DNA of 64,000 nucleotides from Sulfurisphaera tokodaii str. 7 (GCF_000011205.1 NC_003106.2:992001-1056000); one strand, 5' to 3'. Counted from the first letter of the stretch, positions 21,815 to 30,930 are shown. Notes: generated by a model from the sequence alone, not told the origin. Numbers and translations are program-made.

Positions 21815-22792
21815 ATGGGGTTATTTAAGAGAAAACAACCAGAAGGTATTGATAAGAAAAGTCAGTTAAAAATTTTATTCACGAGCGATCTTCATGCTTC
21901 AGATGTGGCTTTTAGAAAGTTTTTAAATGTTGGTAAAATGTTAAAAGTTGATGTTATGATAATAGGTGGTGATTTGGCTGGAAAGGCATTAATTCCTATC
22001 GTTGATTTGGGTAATGGAAAATATGAAGTTGAAGGAACACAAGTGGGTAGAGATGGATTAGAAAATATTGCAAAACAAATTAAGAACAATGGTAACTATT
22101 ATATTATAGTTGATAAAAAAGAGTATGAGGATATGCTTCAAGATAAGAAGAAAGTTGATGAAGCATTTAGAACTGCGATAATCGAAAGATTTAAGGAATG
22201 GATACAGCTGGCTGAAGAACGATATAAAGATGTTAAAATACCAATATACTTTAATCTAGGTAATGATGATCCAACGTATATGTTTGACGTTGTTAATGAG
22301 GATTCAATATTTAAACCTACTGAAGGTTTTATAATTCAATTTGGCATTTTTGAAATGATTTCTTATGGTTATGTTAATCCAACACCCTGGAATACTTACA
22401 GGGAAAAGAGTGAGGATGAGATATATAAAGAATTAAAGAGTATGGTGAATAAGGTCAGAGATCCATCAAAAGTTATCTTAAATACTCATGCTCCTCCATT
22501 TGGTACGAACCTAGATAATGCTCCTTTATTGGATAAGAATCTTAAACCAGTTGTAAAAGGTGGTGACATAGTTATGACCCATGTTGGCTCACAAAGTGTT
22601 AGAAAAATTATTGAAGAGTATAAACCACTTCTAGGAATTCATGGACATATCCATGAATCAAGAGCTTTTGATAGAGTAGCGGGAACATTAGTTTTAAACC
22701 CTGGTAGTGAATACTCATCTGGAATATTTCACGGTGTATATATAGTTGTAGAAGGAGATAAAATAAAAGCGCATCAATTTATTACTGGATAA
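21815..22792 (+). CDS. Calcineurin-like metallophosphoesterase (paralogue 2 of 2)
   Basis: 325 aa. Motifs: FTSDLHASD (D25, H27), [45 protein letters not shown]. It shares [11 protein letters not shown] with the gene at 7601 and is collinear with it, so the two are recent paralogues. It has a basic N-terminal extension of about 12 residues. It is divergent from the urease operon. The substrate is unknown; a role tied to the nitrogen island is only suggested by both copies lying in it. Confidence 0.8.
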   Translation: MGLFKRKQPEGIDKKSQLKILFTSDLHASDVAFRKFLNVGKMLKVDVMIIGGDLAGKALIPIVDLGNGKYEVEGTQVGRDGLENIAKQIKNNGNYYIIVDKKEYEDMLQDKKKVDEAFRTAIIERFKEWIQLAEERYKDVKIPIYFNLGNDDPTYMFDVVNEDSIFKPTEGFIIQFGIFEMISYGYVNPTPWNTYREKSEDEIYKELKSMVNKVRDPSKVILNTHAPPFGTNLDNAPLLDKNLKPVVKGGDIVMTHVGSQSVRKIIEEYKPLLGIHGHIHESRAFDRVAGTLVLNPGSEYSSGIFHGVYIVVEGDKIKAHQFITG

Positions 22793-23281
22793 ATTTTCTT
22801 AGTTTGGTAAAAGTTTATTTGAGATATAAGCTTTAAGCATTTTAAATTCGGAGGAATGTTTTTACGTAGTCATAAGATTCGGAAAAATATTTGTAATATT
22901 ATATCAAGTAACACTAATATGTTGAACTTCAAATGGCCTCATTTAAGAATACTATCTTTATCGATAAGACACGAAGATAAATAACATGTACTTGTTATGA
23001 TATCTAAGAGGACATTGCAACCTCTATATATAAATGTTTTATAAAATAGTATTTACTCTTTATAATTTTTTCAATAAATTATAAAAAATTATTTTCATGT
23101 ACACTTCAATATTTTTCTAATATTTATCGAATTTAATGGCTGTTTTAGAATATTTCTTATTATTTATAGAACTATTAATAGAGAAGATTTATTTAATGCT
23201 GGAAAATTAAAAGTTAATTAAATAAAAAGACAGACTACAACTTTAAAAGCAAAATTTTTATTATTTTACTAATATTAGCAT
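22793..23281. other. Long AT-rich intergenic region with a possible oxidase remnant
   Basis: 489 bp with no intact gene. At 23174-23221 a plus-strand frame reads INREDLFNAGKLKVN and a stop, very like the C-terminus of the FAD oxidase at 11475 (VDPEDLFNSGKLDF). This may be the last trace of a third oxidase gene. The rest is featureless AT-rich DNA. Confidence 0.4.
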
Positions 23282-23380
23282 ATGTTATTGTCACAAATAA
23301 TTGTTACCATTAGTGTTTTTGGGTTTGTTTTTGTTATTTCATATATCTTACCTAAAAGAATGAGAAAACCTAAAAAATAG
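23282..23380 (+). CDS. Putative 32-aa single-helix membrane peptide
   Basis: An ATG at 23282 opens a frame of 32 codons. Residues 2-24 form one hydrophobic helix (SQIIVTISVFGFVFVISYIL) and the tail is strongly basic (PKRMRKPKK), the classic shape of a small inner-membrane peptide with its C-terminus in the cytoplasm. A TATA-like TTTTTATTA lies about 23 bp upstream. There is no homology call; it could be a chance frame. Confidence 0.4.
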   Translation: MLLSQIIVTISVFGFVFVISYILPKRMRKPKK

Positions 23381-23550
23381 TTTATACCTTTACTTATTTT
23401 TTATATGTAGTGAATTTTCGTATACAATGTGCATATTTATAAAATATATGTTGTAAAAACGTAAACTCATAAACGGTAAATTTTAAAAATAATCTTTTCT
23501 TTTCAGCTCTTATATTAATCATTTTTCATTATATTTTTTCAATTTTTATT

Positions 23551-24681
23551 TCAGTACTTTTCAATTGGTAGAGTCATGCATCTAGGTCCGCTTCTTTCTC
23601 CTCCTTCCTTTATTATTTCATTTCCTTTAAAAGTTATTACTTTTATTCCAGATTCTTCCATAAGTTTATTAGTAATTCTATTATGCTCATATGCTATTAT
23701 CTTACTTTTATCTATAACTATTATATTGCTCGCCAGCAACCAATGCTCTCTTTCTTCAGAGAAATATTCAGCGTTTCCTATGTTAATTACTCTTAGATCC
23801 TTAGATAGATAGTCTTTAAGTACTTCCCTTAAAGGTCTTTGATCCCTTATTATATCCTTCCCTTTATAAATATACACTTTCATATTATCTAGCAATGACT
23901 TATAATAGACTATGACATCTTTTGAGGGTATTCCAAATACAGTATCTAAATGCCCTATTCCTTTGTTTGGATGCAATTCCGGTGTTTCAAGTTTTACAAG
24001 TATTGCCTCATCGATTTCTCCCAATTCGATTAATTTAGGTACAACATAACTTACTCCTATTCCACTGCTTCTTGTCCCAAATCCCATTAACAATTTTCCA
24101 TCAAGAGGGAAGAAATCCCCACCTTCAAAATAACCGTTTTTAACTTCTAATACGTTTTCCGGTTTTAGAATTTCTTTAAATACTAAGGGTTCATCTCTTC
24201 TTGATTCCCATCTCATTTTCCCTATAATATAAGTTTTCCCTATAACCATCCCTGGATCTCTTGTAAACATTACGTTAACTAATGGTTTGACACAGAATTC
24301 CTCACTTTCAACTACTAGTAAGTTTGCACCTAATTCTCTTGCTTCTTGTGCAGATAAACCAGAGATAAGTATATCTGCTAGTTTTTCTTTATCAAAACTA
24401 TCTAAGTTTAATTTGCATTCACTTCTCTGTAAAACTAATTTTTCTAAAGTCTCCCTACTTAATTTCTTTACTTCCTCTCTTAAATTCACTACTTCTACAC
24501 CATTATCCTTAAGTTTTTTTACAAATTCGTCATGTTCAGCCTTTAATTCCACTGGATCTGGAATTTCAGCATATTGTAGTTCATATATTGTTTTTGGTGT
24601 TAATTTGTATTTTTCACCCCCCGGAGATGCTACAACGACCTTTTTAAGGGGGCTGTATTCTGCTTTAACATTAACTAGCAT
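23551..24681 (-). CDS. arcA: Arginine deiminase
   Basis: 376-378 aa. Guanidine-modifying enzyme motifs in order: SPGGE near the N-terminus, MFTRDPG (D144), EGGDFF (E188, D191), GHLDTVF (H246, D248), and the nucleophile Cys in GGERSGPRCMTLPIEKY (C370; numbers from the upstream Met). This set matches arginine deiminase, which hydrolyses arginine to citrulline and ammonia. A TATA box at 24702-24713 lies 26 bp before the internal ATG at 24681, so I place the start there; ATG 24687 adds two residues. The divergent permease at 25020 may import the substrate. Confidence 0.85.
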   Translation of the reverse strand: MLVNVKAEYSPLKKVVVASPGGEKYKLTPKTIYELQYAEIPDPVELKAEHDEFVKKLKDNGVEVVNLREEVKKLSRETLEKLVLQRSECKLNLDSFDKEKLADILISGLSAQEARELGANLLVVESEEFCVKPLVNVMFTRDPGMVIGKTYIIGKMRWESRRDEPLVFKEILKPENVLEVKNGYFEGGDFFPLDGKLLMGFGTRSSGIGVSYVVPKLIELGEIDEAILVKLETPELHPNKGIGHLDTVFGIPSKDVIVYYKSLLDNMKVYIYKGKDIIRDQRPLREVLKDYLSKDLRVINIGNAEYFSEEREHWLLASNIIVIDKSKIIAYEHNRITNKLMEESGIKVITFKGNEIIKEGGERSGPRCMTLPIEKY

Positions 24682-25019
24682 ACTCATGAATCCATATAAT
24701 TCCTTTAAAAATGTTTAATGAAATATGCTAAAAAGTTACGTAAGATATACTTAACTATTTTTAGTAATTTTTAAACAATGTTTAGGACCCTTCTTTTCTA
24801 TATATTTAGAACGTATAATATACACTGATCTTATGTTAATTTGTAAGGTTAATTTGTAATTATATTTTATTTTTAAAGTTGAAAGTAAACATTTACGTAA
24901 AAAGCAGTCTAAAGATTTAAGATAAAAATGAAAAATGTTTAAAAATTGGTTTTTATAAATTAAAACTTTTCGTGAAAAATCAATTTATATTTATAAGAGA
25001 TTTAAACCTCTATTTACCT

Positions 25020-26600
25020 ATGGCCGTAGATAAAAAAAGTGATAAAAAAGAAGTAAAAAGTTTACTTTTTGCAAGAGAATCCTCTGGTTTAGTAAGAGAA
25101 ATAAATTGGTTAACGGCTATGTTTATCAGTATGGGTTTTATAGCTTTTTATGTCTTACCAATATCTTATTTAACTGGTCTTTCTGTATCTCCTAATGGTT
25201 TAATAGTTTTAGGGGCATTATTGAGCTGGATCGTATTACTACCACATTCTTATCTATGGACTAAAATTTCTGAAAAATATCAAAGATCTGCAGCTGACTA
25301 TGTTTTCGCCAGTAGAGTTTTACCACCAGCCATAGGTGTAGGTGTAGGTTTAGTGTTTGGAATATCTCAAATGATTTTTGATGCCGCTATAGTTTATGAT
25401 GATGTTGGTCAGTTGCAAACTGGATTTTCTGCACTGGCAGTTAATTTTGGTAATCCTTACGCATCTATTGCTTCTACTTTATCTAATCCTTATGTAATAT
25501 TACTAGTTGGTGCGTTAACATTTAGCACTGTAATTGCTATAAACATATTCTTACCTAAATATACGAATCATATAATGGGAGGGGTTACTATAATTGCACT
25601 GATAACTTTTGTTTTAGCTGGAGCTTTAATGCATTTTGTAGCCCCTTCCGCAATAAATTCCGCTGGTTTTGATTACTCCTCTATAGTATCTTCTGCATCT
25701 AAAGCTGTACCGCTATTTACAAACCCAATTCTTGCAACATTAGGTTTAATGGTATTTACGGCGTCTTTCTTGCCATTTGTAAATGGTGCGACTTCTGTAG
25801 CAGGTGAGGTAAGGGGAGGTAGTAGATCCTTTAAGATAGGAGTTTTTGGAGCTTTAGTAGTATCCGGTCTGTTAATAACTTACTTTATTGCTTCCTCTGT
25901 TAGCTCTTTACAACCAGCGTTCTTTATAGGTGCTGGAGTGTTATCCTCTACATCTTCTTCTTACTCAGCATTATTAAATCCGATATTTGATACGGTTGTA
26001 GCATTTAAGAGTTTACCATTAGATCTATTTCTAGTAATAGGTTCTTACTTCTGGTACTTAGCAATAATGTTCGCTGTAGCATTATTTGTTTCAAGGTATT
26101 TTATGGCTATAGCGTTTGATAAAGCAATGCCAACTATAGTTTCTTATGTTAGCGAAAGATTTCACTCTCCAGTTGTTGCTCATCTAATTGATGAGGTAAT
26201 AACTATAGGTAGTTTAGTAGCAATAACTGTAACACCATTAAGTGCGGTATTCTTCTACGGTATGGATACAGCTGATGCTATGGCATTACTTTTCGGATTT
26301 ATTATAGTGATTATTGCTTCTATAGTAGCTAATATAAGAGGTAATGGGATGGAGTTAGGGAATAGAGGGCTAATGCTAGTAATATCTGTAATAGATCTTG
26401 TTGTCATGAGTTTATATGGTTATATTTGGTTCGGAAATTCTACTGTGTATTTAGGAATAGTTATGAATCCAGAAACCTGGACGATAATAGCTTCTCCATT
26501 CATTGCTGGTATTGTAATTTATTACGTTATGAGATGGTATAGATTAAGGAAAGAAGGTATTGATATAAAGTACACTTTCACTGAAATACCACCAGAATAA
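25020..26600 (+). CDS. APC-superfamily permease (paralogue 3 of 3)
   Basis: 526 aa from the ATG at 25020. A GTG at 24972 would add 16 residues, but a TATA box (TTTATATTTAT, 24984-24994) centred about 31 bp before the ATG argues for 25020, and the paralogues also begin shortly before this motif. It has about 12-14 helices, N-terminal FARESSGLVREINWL and C-terminal GIDIKYTFTEIPPE. FVNGATSVAGEVRGGSRSFK and SRYFMAIAFDKAMPTIV are APC-like. Divergent from arginine deiminase, so arginine or a related amino acid is a reasonable guess. Confidence 0.78.
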   Translation: MAVDKKSDKKEVKSLLFARESSGLVREINWLTAMFISMGFIAFYVLPISYLTGLSVSPNGLIVLGALLSWIVLLPHSYLWTKISEKYQRSAADYVFASRVLPPAIGVGVGLVFGISQMIFDAAIVYDDVGQLQTGFSALAVNFGNPYASIASTLSNPYVILLVGALTFSTVIAINIFLPKYTNHIMGGVTIIALITFVLAGALMHFVAPSAINSAGFDYSSIVSSASKAVPLFTNPILATLGLMVFTASFLPFVNGATSVAGEVRGGSRSFKIGVFGALVVSGLLITYFIASSVSSLQPAFFIGAGVLSSTSSSYSALLNPIFDTVVAFKSLPLDLFLVIGSYFWYLAIMFAVALFVSRYFMAIAFDKAMPTIVSYVSERFHSPVVAHLIDEVITIGSLVAITVTPLSAVFFYGMDTADAMALLFGFIIVIIASIVANIRGNGMELGNRGLMLVISVIDLVVMSLYGYIWFGNSTVYLGIVMNPETWTIIASPFIAGIVIYYVMRWYRLRKEGIDIKYTFTEIPPE

Positions 26601-26607
26601 AAAGAAA

Positions 26608-26628
26608 GAAAAATTTTTTCCTTTTTAA
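26608..26628. terminator. T-tract between convergent genes
   Basis: The stretch GAAAAATTTTTTCCTTTTTAA just after the permease stop has T6 and T5 runs and A-runs on the other side; archaeal termination at U-tracts is expected here for both directions. Confidence 0.35.
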
Positions 26629-26635
26629 ACTAACT

Positions 26636-26887
26636 TTACATAATCTCAGTGGGACTACTATTTTTTCTTTCTCCTTTTACTGATGGTGCTTCAACTGTAA
26701 AACAAGCATCTTCTCCTTTACTTTTATGAAATAATTGATGTTCTAATGCACTCGATGCTGGAACTAGCTGATTGCAAATTTTACATCTCAGCATTATTTC
26801 AGTCTCATATTGTGTTAACTTTATAGGCAACACTGATGAGTGTTCATCAATTATAGGTAATTTAATTGGTATATCTTTTTTGCTCAT
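26636..26887 (-). CDS. Small putative zinc-ribbon protein
   Basis: 83 aa from the ATG at 26887; an upstream ATG at 26902 adds five residues but a TATA-like TTTTTAAT sits about 27 bp before 26887. CKIC and then H-x3-H (CKICNQLVPASSALEHQLFH) make a C2H2-like metal site at about residues 33-52. The C-terminus is charged and Ser-rich. The family is unknown; a DNA- or protein-binding role is only a guess. Confidence 0.6.
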   Translation of the reverse strand: MSKKDIPIKLPIIDEHSSVLPIKLTQYETEIMLRCKICNQLVPASSALEHQLFHKSKGEDACFTVEAPSVKGERKNSSPTEIM

Positions 26888-27030
26888 TAGAATATATATC
26901 AAATTGAGCGATTAAAAACTTTTTACTGCAATCATTTCTTCAATTTAAGTTATTAATTTTAAATAATAATTAATTAAATTGTACTTAATTGTAGTTTAAA
27001 AGGTAGACGATAGATCTAAAGTTACATAAC

Positions 27031-27363
27031 ATGGAGATAGTAGTTAAAGTATATTTTCTTACTATAAAAATTATAATAATTTATAAATCAATAAAAATTT
27101 TCAATTTAGCGAGAAAAGACTTTATTCCTTCATTAGCATTCATAGGAAACTCTTTCGCTAGAGGGAATTACAGAAACGGTAATAACGTAAACATTTTAAT
27201 TATATTCCCTGATATTGAGGATGAATAGGATAATAGTGGAATTTTCGTGATCATGCATTAGGCTGTAAACGCGTGGGATCACTTCGAGATCCACGTTGTT
27301 ACGGTTGAGGAGTATGAGAATTTGTATAAGAAGTTTATTGACGTGTGGGAGGAGATAACTTAA
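27031..27363 (+). pseudogene. MNT-type nucleotidyltransferase (antitoxin) remnant
   Basis: One reading frame, interrupted by two in-frame TAG codons, runs from 27031 to 27363. It holds FIGNSFARGNYRNGNNVNIL, the signature of minimal nucleotidyltransferases, normally GS-x-ARG...SDxD, here worn to GN and N-V-N. After the stops it continues WDHFEIHVVTVEEYENLYKK then FIDVWEEIT, the usual C-terminus of crenarchaeal MNT proteins. MNT proteins are the antitoxin partners of HEPN toxins; no HEPN partner is left nearby. The catalytic Asp residues are lost as well, so it is dead. Confidence 0.7.
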
Positions 27364-27491
27364 AGTTTGTTTAGATTAAAATATTTCATTATATACTAAA
27401 TCCTATTGAGCTTACTCAAACCAAGGAACTGTTATCGAAACACAGAAAGCGTTAACACCAATGATTAAGAGTTACATTCTTTGTTAACTCT

Positions 27492-27886
27492 TTAAATAAA
27501 CCGTGATTTTATCCCTTCTTTCAGAGATGCATCATACTGTTTCTTGTCCGAAGTTATTAACTCCGTCTTCATGGATTTAGCTTAGGCTATAAATAAGGCA
27601 TCGTAAACAGTATATTTTATATTTAGTAGCGATTTTAAATGCTTCAACTAGATATTCGTCTTGGTTTACCGAAATTATTGCTTCATTTTTAAGCAAATCA
27701 GATAAAATTCTTATTGCTACGCTCTCATCCATTTCTTCCCCTATTACTTTCTTCCATAGGGCACTAGCGATTTCCTTAATTGCTAAATCCAGCGTTGCTA
27801 CACCTTCAGAAATTATTTCAGTAACTTTTTCACCCTTTCTCTTTGGAGAAAAACTTTACTAGTGTTGACGAATCAATGACTTTCAC
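27492..27886 (-). pseudogene. VapC PIN-domain toxin, frameshifted
   Basis: Pieces in order on the minus strand: KVIDSSTLVKFFSKEK from a GTG at 27886, then after a frameshift VTEIISEGVATLDLAIKEIA, SALWKKVIGEEMDESVAIRI, DEYLVEAFKIATKYK, then after another shift TVYDALFIA, an in-frame TAA, and AKSMKTELITSDKKQYD. The PIN-domain acidic residues (VIDSS, EIASALW, YDALF, TSDKK) are recognisable. At least two frameshifts and one stop make it a pseudogene. It follows a vapB remnant with overlapping ends, the normal vapBC order. Confidence 0.72.
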
Positions 27887-28099
27887 GATCTTCCCTCACC
27901 GACCTCTCAGAGAACCCTTCTTCACTGGGTTTTACATCTTTAAGCAACTCAACCCATGAGTTAACGTATTCCTTAGCCTTAACTTTTAAGTATAATTCCT
28001 CTAAGAATTTCCTAAACCTCTTGGTCAATATCAATCCCATGCTTTTCTAATTCCTCTTTATATTTCTTTTTTAATTCTCACACTAATAACTGTAGACAC
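27873..28099 (-). pseudogene. VapB antitoxin, frameshifted
   Basis: From a GTG at 28099 the sequence reads STVISVRIKKEI, then after a one-base shift KEELEKHGIDIDQEV, then after a second shift RKFLEELYLKVKAKEYVNSW, VELLKDVKPSEEGFSERSVR. The start is a ribbon-helix-helix-type VapB N-terminus. The stop at 27873 overlaps the vapC start, as in working vapBC pairs. Two shifts mark it as decayed. Confidence 0.68.
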
Positions 28100-28210
28100 A
28101 ATTGTCTATTATACGTAGACGGTAATAAAATTTTCATTTGGGGCAAAAGGAAGCTTACAATTCTTGAATCTAGCCTTAAAGTATTTTAAGTCGTAGTCGG
28201 GGCGTTGGGT

Positions 28211-28409
28211 GGGTCAAGTTTCTTTTGCGAATTGTAATATTCTCATAGAGTTAGAATAATTGTATGAAGAAATAATTGATTATATGTCATTATCTCCATT
28301 AAGTCCGTGGTATAAACTCCTTGGTCCCTCCAATTGCCAATGTACAATGAATTTTTTGATTTCAAAATGAGAAAATAAAATGAATTCGCAAAAGAGCCGT
28401 CAAAGACCC
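28211..28409. mobile_element. Candidate MITE-like element (inverted repeats)
   Basis: GGGTC...TCTTTTGCGAATT at 28211-28233 is matched in inverted form by AATTCGCAAAAGA...GACCC at 28383-28409. The 13-bp inner part is perfect and the outer GGGTC is offset by four bases. The interior is non-coding. No target duplication is obvious, so it may be a worn non-autonomous element. Confidence 0.4.
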
Positions 28410-28610
28410 TTCGTAATTAAATGAATTTAATTCTAAACAAAAGCGTTTTATAACTTTTTACTTTATTTAGTTATTCATATTAATTATGCATTGGATGCTC
28501 TCACGAGAGATTCAGCTTATACTAGAATGTAGTTTCTTCGTTATCATTAGTTTGGATAATATTTTAGTAATTATATGCATTTAGAAATTACTGGATCCAA
28601 ATAACTTAGC

Positions 28611-29264
28611 TTAAGATATCAATTTTTCTGAACTAAAATTCTTTCCTATTAAGATGGTTAATAGTATTGCTGCTACAAGGAATACTATTCCGGAGTATAA
28701 TAATATCTCCTCCAACTTTGTTTCTGAAGTTACTATTGTCGACGAGTATATGAGTATAAATAATAACCCTACACCAATATACGTTCCTAAGGGTGACCTA
28801 GAACTGCCAGTAACTCTCTGTAGGTAGGCAAAATACATTGAAACTGGTACAACAATCCAGGATATTCCTATACTGTTAGTCAGTAATATGACGAAATACG
28901 CCAGATTGTGTATGAAAACCCCTAAAATGTAAGATATTAAAATATCTATTGGCACTGATACCAATAAGTAAGACACCGTATAGATATAGAAAATCTTTTC
29001 TGGTTTAAACCCCTCCGCCACTAGGAACTCAAGGAGTCCGTTTTGTCTGTCGTCTGTGAATAGCCCTACTGCTAAAGAAGAAAACATTATACCGAATAAC
29101 GAAGGGGATATTAAAAAACTCGAGAGTATTATAGGAGTCACTATCTTTATTTTGAATATATCGTACAAGTCGAGAAACAGAGCAGTTATTGATAATACTA
29201 AAAAGTATATGGTTATTGCCCTACTTCTGTTAACCATCCTTTTTATGAAAGCCGTGTAAATCAT
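28611..29264 (-). CDS. ABC-2-type exporter permease subunit
   Basis: 217 aa with six hydrophobic segments (about 18-38, 43-65, 86-110, 115-135, 155-175, 190-210), a half-size ABC-2 type permease. LFTDDRQNGLLEFLVAEGFK after helix 2 is the coupling-helix region typical of ABC-2 exporters. It overlaps the ATPase gene by 4 bp and is last in a five-gene operon with a Cys-rich peptide. The gene looks clearly richer in G+C than its neighbours. Confidence 0.75.
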   Translation of the reverse strand: MIYTAFIKRMVNRSRAITIYFLVLSITALFLDLYDIFKIKIVTPIILSSFLISPSLFGIMFSSLAVGLFTDDRQNGLLEFLVAEGFKPEKIFYIYTVSYLLVSVPIDILISYILGVFIHNLAYFVILLTNSIGISWIVVPVSMYFAYLQRVTGSSRSPLGTYIGVGLLFILIYSSTIVTSETKLEEILLYSGIVFLVAAILLTILIGKNFSSEKLIS

Positions 29265-30061
29265 TTTAACAGATCCTCCAGAGGGTTCTTCATTTCTTTA
29301 ATCTCATAAATTTGTATATTCTTACTTAACAACTCTTGTATTATTTGGTTAACTTTTGAAGGGTCGTCAACTGTGATAACAAAGTACTCGCCTTGGTACT
29401 CCCCGTTCAGTATTTTAGAGAGGTCTTGCGAAGCCCTTATCCCTATCTTATACTCTTTGAGCCTAATCTCGCTTATCGGCTTAAAGAACTTAAGCCTCCC
29501 TCCATCTATCACTAAGACGTACTTTCCAATGTCCCTAGCTTCGTAGAGGTTGTGAGAAGTGTAAATTACGATTTTTGACTTAGACAGTGAAACTATCTCC
29601 TCCCTTATCCTTGACGCGGTAATAGGGTCTAGATTCTCGGTAGGTTCGTCAAAGAGGTAAATATCGTAATCCTTTAAGAAGATCTTTGCAATTGAAACTC
29701 TCTTCTTCTGTCCTTGAGATAAATCAGCAATCCTCTTGTCCAGTAAGCCCTTTAGGTCAAATTTCTCGATCACGTTATTCATATCTCCACCTAAAATGCT
29801 AGAAAAGAATTCTAACGCCTCCTTTACCGTCATCTCGTTAGGTAATGCTAAGGAATGAGAGAGGTAAGCTATCGACCCTTCCTTTACAATTTTTCCTTTT
29901 ACGGGCTTAAGAATTCCCGCAATAGTCCTTAGTAAAGTTGTCTTACCCGCACCGTTCCTACCTAAAACAATATAAACTCCACTTTCCTTAATTTCAAACG
30001 AAATGTCTTGTAGGACTAACTTTTTACCGTAGCCCGAACTGACGTCATAAAGGCCCAACAT
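29261..30061 (-). CDS. ABC transporter ATP-binding protein
   Basis: 266 aa. Walker A GRNGAGKTT (34-42), signature LSQGQKKRVSIAKIF (from 114), Walker B IYLFDEPTENLD, switch His in YTSHNLYEA. The last 70 residues form an accessory domain as in drug or peptide exporters. Base composition is about 43-48% G+C in sampled lines against about 30% upstream. It is coupled to the permease (4-bp overlap) and begins 3 bp after the small membrane protein gene. Confidence 0.88.
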   Translation of the reverse strand: MLGLYDVSSGYGKKLVLQDISFEIKESGVYIVLGRNGAGKTTLLRTIAGILKPVKGKIVKEGSIAYLSHSLALPNEMTVKEALEFFSSILGGDMNNVIEKFDLKGLLDKRIADLSQGQKKRVSIAKIFLKDYDIYLFDEPTENLDPITASRIREEIVSLSKSKIVIYTSHNLYEARDIGKYVLVIDGGRLKFFKPISEIRLKEYKIGIRASQDLSKILNGEYQGEYFVITVDDPSKVNQIIQELLSKNIQIYEIKEMKNPLEDLLK

Positions 30062-30064
30062 CTA

Positions 30065-30304
30065 TTACCACCTGTGCCTCCTTGGCATAAAAATTAAGGA
30101 AATTACGAAAATTAAAAAACCTATAATAGAGAGGGGTGGATTTGCAATTAGTATTCCAACTACTATAAGTGCTACACCAGCTGCTAATATAGGTATACCT
30201 ATTTTTAAATTAGGCTGAATTTTTCCCAAATATACAATGATAATTACAGCTATGAGAAATATTGTAGGCAAAATTGTGTAAAATAAGATAGGGAAAAAAG
30301 ACAC
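30065..30304 (-). CDS. Small three-helix membrane protein
   Basis: 79 aa with hydrophobic segments at about 5-27, 35-52 and 57-72 and a basic end (PRRHRW). It lies between the Cys-rich peptide gene and the ABC ATPase gene with gaps of 10 and 3 bp, so it should be part of the same export or immunity function. Family unknown. Confidence 0.65.
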   Translation of the reverse strand: MSFFPILFYTILPTIFLIAVIIIVYLGKIQPNLKIGIPILAAGVALIVVGILIANPPLSIIGFLIFVISLIFMPRRHRW

Positions 30305-30314
30305 AATTTATTCC

Positions 30315-30464
30315 CTAGCAGAATATTTCACATGCATCTGCTGCAGCTGCTTCAGCAAGGCATTTCTCACCGCACGTCATAGAGTCAGTAATTATCTTAC
30401 AAGGTTGTCCATTACATTGAACTTCTGTGCAGAACTCCAGGACTAATTCACTCGTCTCAGGCAT
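30315..30464 (-). CDS. 49-aa seven-cysteine peptide (candidate exported peptide)
   Basis: An unannotated frame of 49 codons. The N-terminal 11 residues are acidic (MPETSELVLEF) and the rest has Cys at 12, 17, 22, 31, 35, 45 and 49, ending on Cys. Cores are FCTEVQCNGQPCKI, MTCGEKCLAEAAAADACE. The start is supported by an SD-like GGTGAT just upstream and by a 4-bp gap to the gene before it; the next gene follows 10 bp later. The position directly in front of an ABC exporter suggests a secreted, disulfide-rich or modified peptide; a metal-binding protein is the alternative. No family is recognised. Confidence 0.68.
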   Translation of the reverse strand: MPETSELVLEFCTEVQCNGQPCKIITDSMTCGEKCLAEAAAADACEIFC

Positions 30465-30468
30465 AATA

Positions 30469-30906
30469 TCACCCTATTCTTTCTATTTTTATAAAGCTTA
30501 ACCCTTCCTTTTTCATTTTGTCTGCTAGTTCTTCGACAGTCATTTTTAATCTAGGAATTCTATATCTGCCATCTAACACTTTAATAATGGATTTAGCCCC
30601 ATTAGTTATCATTATTGCTTTCATATCCAATTCTAAGTAGTCCCCTTTATTAAGTACATTGGCAAATTTTTCTACGTTTATAATTAAGCCATTTTTTGAT
30701 AAATGTGGCACAACTACATAGTGTACTCCATTGCCTACATCGATATCTATTTCATATCCTTCACCATATGGCGTTTTTATATATCCTACTGTTATCTCAT
30801 CTAGGCTTCCATGCCTTTTCTCCAAGATTTGTACTTCACCTGGTGGCTTAGGGAGTTTATCGAGATTTTCCTCTATTACCTTTGTATGATCTATTATTTC
30901 AACCAT
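30469..30906 (-). CDS. Uncharacterised 145-aa protein, first gene of peptide/ABC operon
   Basis: 145 aa, soluble in appearance. The middle is beta-rich (EITVGYIKTPYGEGYEIDID, GVHYVVVPHL, LELDMKAIMITNGAK) and the end is helical (MTVEELADKMKKEG). I do not recognise a family. It heads the operon: a TATA box (TTTTTAAAAA, centred 30935) lies about 29 bp before its ATG, and the Cys-rich peptide gene follows after 4 bp. It could act on the peptide (modification, chaperone) or give immunity; both are guesses. Confidence 0.6.
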   Translation of the reverse strand: MVEIIDHTKVIEENLDKLPKPPGEVQILEKRHGSLDEITVGYIKTPYGEGYEIDIDVGNGVHYVVVPHLSKNGLIINVEKFANVLNKGDYLELDMKAIMITNGAKSIIKVLDGRYRIPRLKMTVEELADKMKKEGLSFIKIERIG

Positions 30907-30930
30907 TTTTGTTCCTTAATAATAGTTGTT

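Noticed and set aside
28486-28584. 32-codon plus-strand frame next to the ABC permease
   Set aside because: Hydrophobic but without a well-placed TATA box or a recognisable topology; likely chance in AT-rich DNA.
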